Origin: Planctomycetaceae bacterium
GTDB lineage: Bacteria; Planctomycetota; Planctomycetia; Planctomycetales; Planctomycetaceae
Assembly (NCBI GenBank): GCA_021732975.1
Contig: JAKFWC010000011.1
Coordinates: forward strand, 1-64,000
DNA: 64,000 nt
Reading direction: 5' to 3'
Position 1 is the first letter of the stretch; each line of letters opens with the position of its first letter. Of this stretch, positions 53,973 to 63,504 are shown one piece after another. The notes below the pieces were generated by a model. That model saw only the letters and a list, made by a program, of their open reading frames with translations. It ran no database searches and had not been told where the DNA came from. Both the position numbers and the translations under genes were made by a program.

Positions 53973-55909
53973 TGCCGGCGATGCTCGATCGAGTGTGGCA
54001 CCTGTGCAAGACCGGCGGTTGGCCGATGGCGGCCCGGCTGTCCCGCTGGCGTGCGCTCGCTCACCACATCATCGACCGCGCGCAAGCCTTGAAGTCCTCC
54101 AGCGACGATGAACTCCGTGAACTGGGCCTCTCTCTGGGTTGGCGAGCGCGGGCCGGCGCGCCGCTATCGCAATTAATGCCGCAGACGTATGCCCTGATTC
54201 GTGAATTCACCCGGCGGGAAATGGGCATCGAGCAGTACCTCGTCCAGGTCATCGGGGCGATTGCTCTCTTTGAAGGTGGCCTCGCCGAGATGCAGACCGG
54301 CGAGGGGAAAACGCTCACCGGCGTGTTCCCCGCCTGCTTGTTTGCCTTGCGAGGGAAGGGCAGCCATGTTGTCACCGTCAATGATTACCTCGCCGAGCGC
54401 GATGCCGATGAGTTGTCGCCGATCTATCACCGTATGGGACTATCGGTCGGCGTGATTCAGGCGGAATCCACTCCCGAAGAGCGACAGCGGGCGTATGCGT
54501 GCGATCTGACCTACGGCACAAGTCGCGAATACGGCTTCGACTTTTTGCGGGATCGCCTTCATCAGGATGGCGAGACGGAGGAAACCCATCCCCGGGTCTT
54601 TCGGAAAGAAGCCCGCCGCGATGGTGTCGTACAACGCGGTTTATATTTCGGGTTGATCGACGAAGCTGACAGCGTGCTGATCGATGATGCCGGGACGCCG
54701 CTCGTCATTGGCGTCGAGTTGCCACCGACGGAGTCCTCAGTCGGGCAACTGAAATGGTGTCGCGAGATGGTCGGTCATCTGCGCCCGCACGAAGATTACA
54801 TCCTCACTCGCGACAAACGACAGGTCGAGCTGACGATCGACGGTTGCCGTCGGTTAATGATGTGGCCCAAGCCCGCGGCGTGTAATGGCCTCGATAGCGA
54901 AAAACTCTATCGCAAAGTGGAAAATGCCCTGCGCGGCGAATTGCTGTATCAACAGGATCGCGATTACGTGATCGTCGACGGCGAAGTGCAGATCGTCGAT
55001 GAATCCACCGGGCGGACGCTGCCAGGACGGAAGTGGCAGGAAGGGCTGCATCAGGCGATTGAATGTAAAGCCGGTGTGGAAGTGACCGCCGACACTGGCG
55101 AAGCCGCCCGCATCACGGTGCAGACGTTTTTCCGCCGCTACAAGTTTCTCGCCGGCATGACGGGAACCGGGATCACCGCCGCCTCGGAATTTCACAAAAC
55201 CTACCGCACGTCGGTCACCCGCATTCCGACTCATCGACGGTGCATCCGCAAGAGTCTGCCGACGCGGATTTTCGTCACGCTGGAATCGAAGTGGGAAGCC
55301 GTCGCAGACCAGACCGAAAGCCTGCGAACTCAAGGTCGCTCGGTGCTGATCGGCACACCGTCTGTCGGGGCCTCGGAGCGCTTGAGCGAAGTCCTCACGC
55401 GGAAGCAGATTCCCTTTCAGATTCTCAATGCTCGCTTTCATGAAGAGGAAGCGGCGATTGTCGCGCAGGCCGGTCAACCGGGGCGAGTCACCATCGCCAC
55501 CAACATGGCCGGTCGCGGCACCGACATCAAACTTCACCCCGATGTTCACAAAGCCGGTGGCCTGCATGTCATTGTGACGGAAGTTCACAGTTCGCTGCGC
55601 ATCGATCGCCAACTCATCGGTCGCTGTGCCCGGCAGGGCGATCCCGGCAGTTATCAATTCATGTTGTCGCTCGAAGATGAACTCTTCCGCGCTACCACTC
55701 CGGCACGGCATCAACGCTGGCTGGCTGCCGGACTGGCTACTGGGAAGAAAGAACTGTCCCGGCGATGGTTGGGCGTTTTCCGTAAAACACAGAACGAACT
55801 CGAACGCCGCAGCCGCAAGAACCGCAAGTCGATGCTCAAGGAAGAAGCCCAGCGGGAAAAGGTGGCACTACGGCAGGGGCTCGATCCCTATCTGGAACTG
55901 GTCCCCTGA
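53972..55909 (+). CDS. Short SecA-like ATPase
   Basis: The start overlaps the previous stop (TAATG), giving 645 residues. SecA motor motifs are clear: LAEMQTGEGK113T (Walker A), VVTVNDYLAERDA, LTYGTSREYGFDFLRD, DEADSVLIDDAGTPL with D230-E-A-D233, the preprotein-crosslinking insert (about 255-330), FLAGMTGTG, TNMAGRGTDI and IGRCARQGDPGS. Compared with housekeeping SecA (about 900 residues) it ends soon after LSLEDELF with a short basic helical tail (RRSRKNRKSM). The helical wing and the zinc-binding tail are missing. In this locus it would push a substrate through or toward the M50/adaptor assembly. It is not the housekeeping secA, judging by size and context. Confidence 0.9.
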   Translation: MPAMLDRVWHLCKTGGWPMAARLSRWRALAHHIIDRAQALKSSSDDELRELGLSLGWRARAGAPLSQLMPQTYALIREFTRREMGIEQYLVQVIGAIALFEGGLAEMQTGEGKTLTGVFPACLFALRGKGSHVVTVNDYLAERDADELSPIYHRMGLSVGVIQAESTPEERQRAYACDLTYGTSREYGFDFLRDRLHQDGETEETHPRVFRKEARRDGVVQRGLYFGLIDEADSVLIDDAGTPLVIGVELPPTESSVGQLKWCREMVGHLRPHEDYILTRDKRQVELTIDGCRRLMMWPKPAACNGLDSEKLYRKVENALRGELLYQQDRDYVIVDGEVQIVDESTGRTLPGRKWQEGLHQAIECKAGVEVTADTGEAARITVQTFFRRYKFLAGMTGTGITAASEFHKTYRTSVTRIPTHRRCIRKSLPTRIFVTLESKWEAVADQTESLRTQGRSVLIGTPSVGASERLSEVLTRKQIPFQILNARFHEEEAAIVAQAGQPGRVTIATNMAGRGTDIKLHPDVHKAGGLHVIVTEVHSSLRIDRQLIGRCARQGDPGSYQFMLSLEDELFRATTPARHQRWLAAGLATGKKELSRRWLGVFRKTQNELERRSRKNRKSMLKEEAQREKVALRQGLDPYLELVP

Positions 55910-56264
55910 CCATTCTTCCTTGGCCGAGTCGGGATGGCGATCCCGATTTCTCTCGGCAGTTCGCATGGTCCCATTGGTCTGTCTTGATGGGATCTGACGC
56001 GTAGCAAAATCGTCGTGAGCGCGTGTGCGCAGGTGAGTGTAAGTCACATCTGCGCGAGTTCAGACATGCATTCTGAGATTTTGTGACTTTCGTCAATTTT
56101 TTTGCTTGATTTGCCTTATCCCCCCCCTTCAGACTCGATGGTTCACGTGGGGATTTCTAGAAATGATGATCATTCCTACCCCGTAGATTTTGCGGCGCGA
56201 GTGAATTGTTTTGCCGCAGCAGAATCGCCCCGATATTCCCAGCATTCGACGAAGGCTCGCATCC
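55910..56264. other. Gap before the giant gene
   Basis: The first part holds a hairpin at 55923-55957. An AT-rich stretch around 56080-56116 looks like a promoter region. A run of eight C lies at 56120-56127, 138 bp before the start of the giant gene. No small gene was found. Confidence 0.6.
55923..55957 (+). terminator. Hairpin after the SecA-like gene
   Basis: GCCGAG and CTCGGC enclose the inner stem TCGGGAT/ATCCCGA. It follows the stop by 13 bp and probably ends the operon, though no U-tract is present. Confidence 0.45.
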
Positions 56265-59200
56265 ATGCCGCGCAACTGGCTTCAGAAGGTTTGCGATCAA
56301 CTCTCTCCCGCCTCGCTCTCCAAGGTCGAACGCCGCCCGCGCGGCCGCATGCCGGCCCAGGTCGAGCCTCTCGAAGTCCGCTCGCTCCTCGCCGCCCCGG
56401 TGCTTCCGGGTGGTCAAAATTTCGGCGTCAGCGAAAACATCGGAGTCTTGTCGACACCGTATACCGACCCCGTAACGGGCACGACACAAGCGAACACAGT
56501 CGTCGGGACGTTCGTCGGAACCATCTCCGCTTCCGATCCGGAATTTGAGGCGATTCAGTTCAGCCAGCCCGGCTTCAACGCGAACACCAGTCCATTCGCC
56601 ATTTCTGGCAGCGGCCAGATCACAGTCAACAATCCGGGAGCGATCAACTACGAGGAAAGCACCTCGATCACGCTCAACGTTCAAGTTCGGGATGTCGGAG
56701 CTGCGTCTCCGGCGAACACGACTGGTACCGTGACGGTCACGGTCTTCAACCGCAACGACATTCCCTACATTTCGCTCAATCAAGGCTTCTCGATTCCCGA
56801 GAACTCCGTTGCTGGAACGGTCGCAGGAACCGTGCAGGCCTCTCAGGCGATCCGTCAGGCGACAACGGTCAACAATCTGAGTGGAGTCATTCCCAATAAT
56901 CCCAATGGCAACGGCAATCTGGGAGAACGCTCGTTGCTTCAGTCCGGTCAAAACGACTCGGGGCTGGGGGCAAACAATGAGAACCCCTTCCGGCCAGGCG
57001 ATGAACCCACCCAGAGCACGCTGCGCTTTGAGATTCTCAAGGCCCGTGTCGACGCGGACGTTGGCAATCCCGCGATTCAGACCATCAGCAAGCCGAGTTC
57101 ACTCCAGAACAAGCCGTATGGCCCCTTCCTGCCGAACTCCACCCGGCCGAAAAATTTCGTGCTGAGTTACAACAGCACGCTGCCGGTTTCGGCCGTCGAT
57201 GGGTCTGTCTCGCTGGATGAAGTCCAGACGCTGGACATGGGAGGCGTTCCCAATTCGACGAAGTTCTTCACGTTGACGTTCAATGGTCAGGTGACCCGGA
57301 ATCTACATTATGATATCCAAGCAGCACCTCTTCCGGGAGATCCTCCTGGCCTGCCTACCCTCCAGTCGGAACTGGAACTCCTCACGTCCATCGGGGCGGG
57401 GAATGTCAGCGTGACCGGGGGGGGAGGTAATCCGTGGGTGATCTCTTTCAAGGGATCGCTGTCGAAGCAGAACCTCCCGACGATTTCCGTGACGGCGTAT
57501 ACTGACGCGCTCGATTACACGTCCAACGCTGCCACGATTCAGGCAGCCTTGGAAGGCTTGCCGACGATCGGTACCGGCAATGTGACGGTCGTCAACAATC
57601 CGGCAGGCGCGGGAACTGGCTGGGTCGCCACCTTGGGCGCCCCTGCGGCGACGCCCACTTTCAACACCATCGGCATCATCAATGTCAGCGATCTCTTTGA
57701 AATCAGCAATGATGTCACGACGCTCGGTCGTATCACTGTTTCGCCAACCGCGAACCCTTATCTGATCGGTACACGCTCTGACGGTCAGGCTGGGGTAGTT
57801 TCCGGTGTCGAATTCCTGCGGACGTTCTTCGGCGTCACCGCCCCGGTGCCCGATGTCTACAACACCATTGACGTGTTGGTGCGGGTGAAAGATCAGAGCT
57901 ACACTCTGCCGGCCGGTAACGGCCAGGCCGTCAACGTCGACCCGCGTGATCTACGGGCGATCGCGGATGCTGCGCTGAATAACCGGTTCCTGCCGACGAA
58001 CGACTTCGCTTATGACGAATATGTGACGGTTACGCTGGCTGACCAGAGCGAATCATCCCCCATCGTGAAGGATTACACGGGAGCGAACGGCTTTACGATC
58101 GATGAGAATGATCCGGCGACGGGTTCAACACCTGCCGGGACGCTTGTCGGCCGAATTGACGATCCGGGTGATCTGACCGATGTCACCAGCAAGGAAGACC
58201 CGCCAGTCGCGAAGACCTACACCTACTCGATCGTCCCGGGTGTGGCGGGCGGGAATCTCAACAGCATCGGCGGAAACATTTTCGCCATCAATTCACAAAC
58301 CAGTGAAATCACAGTCAACAATGCCGCAGCGCTCAGTTTCGAGACGCAGGAAAGCTATCGCATTCTGGTCCGCGTGACCGATACAGCAACCCCCAATCTG
58401 TCGACGGTGGTCGCAGTTGACATCAAGATCAACGATGTCAATGAGCCGACAACAATTCCGAGTGGTCAATTGTTCCAAGTCGCCGAGAACTCCCCCATCG
58501 GAACGCTGTTGGGAACGGTGAACGCGACGGATTTGGACAATACCCCGCCGCGCAGCTTCACCTATGAAATTATCAGCGGCAATACTGGGAGCGCCTTCGT
58601 CATCGATCCTGTGCTGGGAACATTGACGGTCAACAACAATATCCCCCTCCAGACCCCCATCACACTGGCGTCGTACACCCTCGGCATTCGCGTGTACGAT
58701 CGCGATCAGACGATTTCCTCGGCGACCAACACGATCCAGATCAATGTCGTGCCGGCCAACAGCGTCGCCCCCATCGTCAGCGACAAGTCCTTCCCCGTGA
58801 AAGAGTCGGCTGCGGCCGGAACCCTCGTGGGGAACTTGCCGGCCGTGACCACTGGTACGGGGCAGACCGTGACCAGCTACACGATTCTCACACCGCCCGG
58901 CCAGACGCCGCCACCATTTGTCATTGCCTCGAACGGCAACATCACTGTTACCGGGGCTTTGAACTTTGAAACGACACCGATTTACCAGTTCGTCGTTCAA
59001 GTTGCCGATAATCGTACGCCGACACCGCTGATCAGTACGGCCACCGTGACGATCAATGTGGAGGATGTGAACGAGCAGATCGCGATGAACTCAACGACCT
59101 ATACTATCGCCGAAAATACCAGCGCGGGGAATATCGTCGGCAACCTGGTGACCGATGGATTCGTGACGGATCCTGACGATCCGCAAGGGAAGGTGTTCAG

Positions 59201-62200
59201 CATCATTTCGGGGAACACGGGCAACGCCTTCTCGATCAACGTGTCCTCCGGTGAGATCACCGTCCAGAACCCCACGGCCATCGATTACGAAGCCCTGGCA
59301 CCGTTCGGCCACCGCTTCACGCTCGTGGTCCAGGTGAAGGACATCAACACGCAGTCTCCCACGCAGTTCACCACGGCGACGAACACGGTCTTTATTAACG
59401 TGACCGATGCCAACGATGCGCCGGTGCTCAACGATCAGTTCATGACGGTCGAGGAACATCTTCTGCCCACGACGGTGGTGGGGACCGTTGTGGTGAGTGA
59501 CCAAGATCCGAGTCAGTTGCGGACGTTCACGATTCTCGGCGGCAACATCGATAACGCCTTTGCTATCGACGGGGCTACCGGACAGATCACCATCAACAAC
59601 GCTGGCGCTGTCGACTCTAACTTGCACCCGACCTTCAGCCTCCTTGTGCAGGTCACGGACAACGGCACTCCAGCAAAGTCTGACACCGGCATTGTGACGA
59701 TCAGTGTTACAGACGCCGATACGCCGATCATCGATGACCAGACGTTCTTCATTCCCGAGGGGTCCACTGCGAACACGCCCGTGGGGAACTTGGGACTGAC
59801 GGGGGGAACCGGACCATACAATTACACGATTACCTCGGGGAACACCGGTAATACCTTCGTGGTGGACTCGCTCGGCAACATTACCGTCGCGAATCCGTCC
59901 TTGCTCAACTTTGAAACAAATCCATCATTCACATTGCTGATCACGGTCGTTGATAACAGCACTCCGGACAAGTTCACAGACAATGCGACGATTACGATCA
60001 ACCTGACGGACGTGAACGAGCAGCCGTCGATTGATAGCCCGACGTTCGTTCTGGCCGAGAACGCCTCGGTGGGAGCGGTCGTGGGGGCGGTGACGGGGAC
60101 CGATCCGGACGCCGGTCAAACGTTGACGTATGCCATCGTCAGTGGGAACACGGGGGGGGCGTTTGCCATCAATGCGGTGACTGGGCAGATCACGGTGGCC
60201 AACCCGGCCGCCGTGGACTTCGAGACCAACCCGGTCTTCGTGTTGAACGTCACCGCGACGGACAATGGGGCTCCGTCGCTGGTGTCGCCTGTCGGCGTCG
60301 TCACGATCAATCTGACGAACCAGCAGGAAACCCCGGTCGTTCAATCCGCAATGGTGCTGCTCCCCGAGAACAGCCCGGTCGGAACGTTGGTCCACACGGT
60401 GGTGGCGACCGATCAGGACGCTGGCCAATCGCTGACCTACGCGATCACTGGCGGCAACACCAACAACACATTCGCCATCAACAGCACCACGGGCGAAATC
60501 ACCGTGGCCGACCCGACGCGGCTGGATTACGAAAACCAGCCTCCATTCCAGTTGGTGGTGACTGTGACCGACAACGGTGCTCCGACGCAGTCCGGTTCCG
60601 CCACGATCACGGTGAAACTGACCGATGTGAACGACGCTCCGCGCGTCTATAACGCGTCGGTGACGATTCCGGAAAACTCGCCAGTCGGGGCGTTGGTTCT
60701 CGATTACAAGATCGTCGCTTCCGATCGCGATAAACCGGCCCAGACGTTGACGTATGCGATTACCGGGGGGAATACCGCCGGCGCGTTCGTGATCGACTCG
60801 ACGACCGGTGTCATCACCGTGGCGAATCCCGCGGCCATTGATGCGGAAGTGAATCCGTTCTTCAACCTGACGATTCAGGTGACCGACAACGGAGCGCCTC
60901 CGCTGGCGTCCTCGGCGCAGCTGGTGGTCAATATCGGCAACATTAACGATCCGCCGACCCTGGCGAATCAGACGGTGAATTTGCCCGAGAACAGCGCCGT
61001 CGGAACGTTGGTCACGACCGCGAACGGTGCCGATCCGGAAGGTCAATCGCTGACCTATGCCATCACGGCGGGCAATACGAACGCCAACGGCACGATTCCC
61101 GGCGTCTTCAGCATCAATCCTGCCACCGGGGCGATTACCGTCGCGAAACCTGCGGCCCTCGATTTCGAGAACCAGCCGCCGTTCAACCTCACGGTGATGG
61201 TGACCGACAGTGGCAATCCGGCATTGTCGGCCTCGGCGGTCATTCGCGTGGTGCTGACGGACGTGAACGACGCTCCGCGGGTCTACAATGCGTCGAAGAC
61301 CATTGTGGAAAACCTGCCCACAGGAACGCTCGTCCTGGATTACAAGATCGTCGCTTCCGATCGCGATCGACCCGCCCAGACGCTGACCTATGCCATTACC
61401 GGCGGCAACACCAGCAATGCCTTTGCCATCAATCCGACCACCGGGTTGATTACGGTCAACAATGCCGCGGCGATCGATTTTGAAACCAACCCGATCTTCA
61501 ATCTGACGATTCAGGTGACCGACAACGGTGCCCCGCCGCTGTCGTCGACGGCCACGTTGACGATCAATCTCACCAACGTGAACGATCCGCCGACGATTCC
61601 GCCGCAAGCGTTCTCGCTCACCGAGAACAGTCCGCTGGGAACGGTCGTGGGCACGGTGACCTCGTCTGACGGAGACGCGGGACAAACGCGAACGTATGCC
61701 ATCACCGCGGGGAACGACAACGGGGCGTTCTCGATCAATGCGGTGACCGGTGAAATCCGCGTGGCCAATCCCGCGGCAATCGACTTCGAGACCACTCCGG
61801 TCTTCACCTTAACGGTCTCCGCCACCGATAACGGCAATCCCGCCGCAACCGGCAACGGGACCGTGACGATCAGCCTGCTGAACGTGAACGATCCGCCGAC
61901 GATTCTGCCGCAGACCTTCAGCGTCGCTGAAAACAGTGCGGCGGGAACGCAGGTGGGGACCGTGGTCGCCGTGGAAGCCGATCCGGGCCAGTCGCTCACC
62001 TACGCCATCACCGCCGGAAACACGTTGAATGCGTTCAGCATCAACAGTTCCACGGGGGTGTTGACTGTCAACAATCCGCTGGCGCTCAACTTTGAAGCGA
62101 CGCCGCAGTTCCAGTTGACGGTGCGCGTGATCGACAACGGTCAACCCGCGCAGCAACGCTCGGCCTTGGTGACGGTCGATCTGACCAACGTTAATGAGGT

Positions 62201-63209
62201 CCCGAAGTTCGCATTGAATAATCCGAGCTTCACGATTGCCGAAAGCAGCCCGGCGGGCACGATTGTCGGCACGAACGCGGCCAGCGATCCCGATGCCGGC
62301 ACGGTGGTGACCTACGCGATTACGGGCGGCAACGGTAACGGAGCGTTCAGCATCGATGCGTCGGGGAACATTCGCGTCGCGAATCCGGCGGCGATCGATT
62401 TTGAATCGGGTCAGACCAACTTCACGTTGGTGATCACCGCGACCGACAACGGTAACCCGGCCTTGCAGGCCACAACGAACGTGGCGATTACCGTTCTCAA
62501 TGCGAACGATCCTCCGGTCGTCCAGCCGAAGGCCTTCACGATCTTCGAGAACAGCAATGCCGGAGCCTTCATCGGCACAATCGTGGCGACCGATCAGGAT
62601 CCCGGCCAGACGCGAACCTTCGCGATCACGGGCGGGAATGTGAATGGAGCGTTCTCGATCGATCCGAGCACGGGCGTGCTGTCCGTCGGGAATGCTGCGG
62701 CACTCGACTTTGAAACGACACCGATCTTCAACTTGACGGTGACGGCGACCGACAACGGTTCGCCGGCCCGGTCGGGTTCGGCAATCGTGACGGTGAACCT
62801 GCTCAACCGGAACGAACCGCCGGTGGTGCCGTCGCAACAGTTCACCGTGCAGACGGCGGCGGCCAACGGGACCGTGGTGGGGAACGTGGTGGCGAACGAT
62901 CCCGATGCCGGCCAGACGAAGACCTATTCCATCGTCGGCGGGAATGGAGCGTTCAACAACATCTTTGCCATTAACGCCACAACGGGCCAATTGCGGGTTA
63001 ACAATCGCCTGGGGATTCTGATCAACGGTCAGCAGTACAACCTGCAGGTGCGCGTGGTCGATAACGGCAACCCCGCGTTGTCCACGATCGGCAATGTGCG
63101 GGTGATCGTCAGCAGCACCGGTCGAGTGGAAAGCCTGGTGGAAGCCCCCGCCCCCGCCAAGGCCAAGTCCAGTAGTGCCGGACTGTTGTCCTTCTTCCAG
63201 CAGGGTTGA
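56265..63209 (+). CDS. Giant cadherin-repeat surface protein with LEPR-XLL-like motif
   Basis: From the ATG of MPRNWLQKVCDQ the protein has 2314 residues (a TTG 54 bp upstream is possible). There is no classical Sec signal; the N-terminus is basic and then has VEPLEVRSLLAAPV, an LEPR-XLL-like motif found at the start of giant planctomycete proteins. About 18 cadherin-like repeats of 95-105 residues follow, each with a PENS-x-VGT-type strand, DxDAGQ, TYAITGGN-like and VTDNG elements. Repeat 2 carries an insert (about residues 230-560) with two related domains ending in the GNVSV/GNVTV type. The region ends in APAPAKAKSSS and AGLLSFF. Calcium-binding adhesin or cell-surface scaffold is likely. 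It lies between the SecA-like gene and a TolC-type gene. Two runs of eight G occur inside it. Confidence 0.92.
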   Translation: MPRNWLQKVCDQLSPASLSKVERRPRGRMPAQVEPLEVRSLLAAPVLPGGQNFGVSENIGVLSTPYTDPVTGTTQANTVVGTFVGTISASDPEFEAIQFSQPGFNANTSPFAISGSGQITVNNPGAINYEESTSITLNVQVRDVGAASPANTTGTVTVTVFNRNDIPYISLNQGFSIPENSVAGTVAGTVQASQAIRQATTVNNLSGVIPNNPNGNGNLGERSLLQSGQNDSGLGANNENPFRPGDEPTQSTLRFEILKARVDADVGNPAIQTISKPSSLQNKPYGPFLPNSTRPKNFVLSYNSTLPVSAVDGSVSLDEVQTLDMGGVPNSTKFFTLTFNGQVTRNLHYDIQAAPLPGDPPGLPTLQSELELLTSIGAGNVSVTGGGGNPWVISFKGSLSKQNLPTISVTAYTDALDYTSNAATIQAALEGLPTIGTGNVTVVNNPAGAGTGWVATLGAPAATPTFNTIGIINVSDLFEISNDVTTLGRITVSPTANPYLIGTRSDGQAGVVSGVEFLRTFFGVTAPVPDVYNTIDVLVRVKDQSYTLPAGNGQAVNVDPRDLRAIADAALNNRFLPTNDFAYDEYVTVTLADQSESSPIVKDYTGANGFTIDENDPATGSTPAGTLVGRIDDPGDLTDVTSKEDPPVAKTYTYSIVPGVAGGNLNSIGGNIFAINSQTSEITVNNAAALSFETQESYRILVRVTDTATPNLSTVVAVDIKINDVNEPTTIPSGQLFQVAENSPIGTLLGTVNATDLDNTPPRSFTYEIISGNTGSAFVIDPVLGTLTVNNNIPLQTPITLASYTLGIRVYDRDQTISSATNTIQINVVPANSVAPIVSDKSFPVKESAAAGTLVGNLPAVTTGTGQTVTSYTILTPPGQTPPPFVIASNGNITVTGALNFETTPIYQFVVQVADNRTPTPLISTATVTINVEDVNEQIAMNSTTYTIAENTSAGNIVGNLVTDGFVTDPDDPQGKVFSIISGNTGNAFSINVSSGEITVQNPTAIDYEALAPFGHRFTLVVQVKDINTQSPTQFTTATNTVFINVTDANDAPVLNDQFMTVEEHLLPTTVVGTVVVSDQDPSQLRTFTILGGNIDNAFAIDGATGQITINNAGAVDSNLHPTFSLLVQVTDNGTPAKSDTGIVTISVTDADTPIIDDQTFFIPEGSTANTPVGNLGLTGGTGPYNYTITSGNTGNTFVVDSLGNITVANPSLLNFETNPSFTLLITVVDNSTPDKFTDNATITINLTDVNEQPSIDSPTFVLAENASVGAVVGAVTGTDPDAGQTLTYAIVSGNTGGAFAINAVTGQITVANPAAVDFETNPVFVLNVTATDNGAPSLVSPVGVVTINLTNQQETPVVQSAMVLLPENSPVGTLVHTVVATDQDAGQSLTYAITGGNTNNTFAINSTTGEITVADPTRLDYENQPPFQLVVTVTDNGAPTQSGSATITVKLTDVNDAPRVYNASVTIPENSPVGALVLDYKIVASDRDKPAQTLTYAITGGNTAGAFVIDSTTGVITVANPAAIDAEVNPFFNLTIQVTDNGAPPLASSAQLVVNIGNINDPPTLANQTVNLPENSAVGTLVTTANGADPEGQSLTYAITAGNTNANGTIPGVFSINPATGAITVAKPAALDFENQPPFNLTVMVTDSGNPALSASAVIRVVLTDVNDAPRVYNASKTIVENLPTGTLVLDYKIVASDRDRPAQTLTYAITGGNTSNAFAINPTTGLITVNNAAAIDFETNPIFNLTIQVTDNGAPPLSSTATLTINLTNVNDPPTIPPQAFSLTENSPLGTVVGTVTSSDGDAGQTRTYAITAGNDNGAFSINAVTGEIRVANPAAIDFETTPVFTLTVSATDNGNPAATGNGTVTISLLNVNDPPTILPQTFSVAENSAAGTQVGTVVAVEADPGQSLTYAITAGNTLNAFSINSSTGVLTVNNPLALNFEATPQFQLTVRVIDNGQPAQQRSALVTVDLTNVNEVPKFALNNPSFTIAESSPAGTIVGTNAASDPDAGTVVTYAITGGNGNGAFSIDASGNIRVANPAAIDFESGQTNFTLVITATDNGNPALQATTNVAITVLNANDPPVVQPKAFTIFENSNAGAFIGTIVATDQDPGQTRTFAITGGNVNGAFSIDPSTGVLSVGNAAALDFETTPIFNLTVTATDNGSPARSGSAIVTVNLLNRNEPPVVPSQQFTVQTAAANGTVVGNVVANDPDAGQTKTYSIVGGNGAFNNIFAINATTGQLRVNNRLGILINGQQYNLQVRVVDNGNPALSTIGNVRVIVSSTGRVESLVEAPAPAKAKSSSAGLLSFFQQG

Positions 63210-63504
63210 TGATTGGCAGTGAACCAACAGCCCGGCAGGATTGAAATGTCGGGCTGATACAAGCTCATCGAAGCCCGGTGTCCACTGTGGATACCGGGCT
63301 TTTTCGTTGGCTTTGTGAAGGGGGACGCCTCGTTGTATTGCTAAGACGGAAAAGCACTTGTGAACCGTGTGTGAAGGTTTCGTAGTCGTCTCCGGCAATT
63401 CCTGCCGAAGAGGTCTCGACACGTTGACCGCCTTTCAGTACACCACCCGCATCCCCTTTCGGCAGAAACTGCCGTTCCAATTCAATTTGACCTTTGGCGA
63501 CGCC
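63210..63504 (+). other. Gap between giant protein and TolC-like gene
   Basis: A strong terminator is at 63272-63304. The rest (63305-63504) should hold the promoter of the outer-membrane gene; no further gene was seen. Confidence 0.6.
63272..63304 (+). terminator. Intrinsic terminator of the giant gene
   Basis: AGCCCGGTGTCC pairs with GGATACCGGGCT (one mismatch), loop of five, then TTTT. It lies 63 bp after the stop. Confidence 0.88.

Noticed and set aside
59925-63422. Two long minus-strand frames (586 and 537 residues) opposite the cadherin repeats
   Set aside because: Their Arg/His/Gly-rich periodic composition is the complement of the repeat units; they are repeats by mirror, not a second gene.
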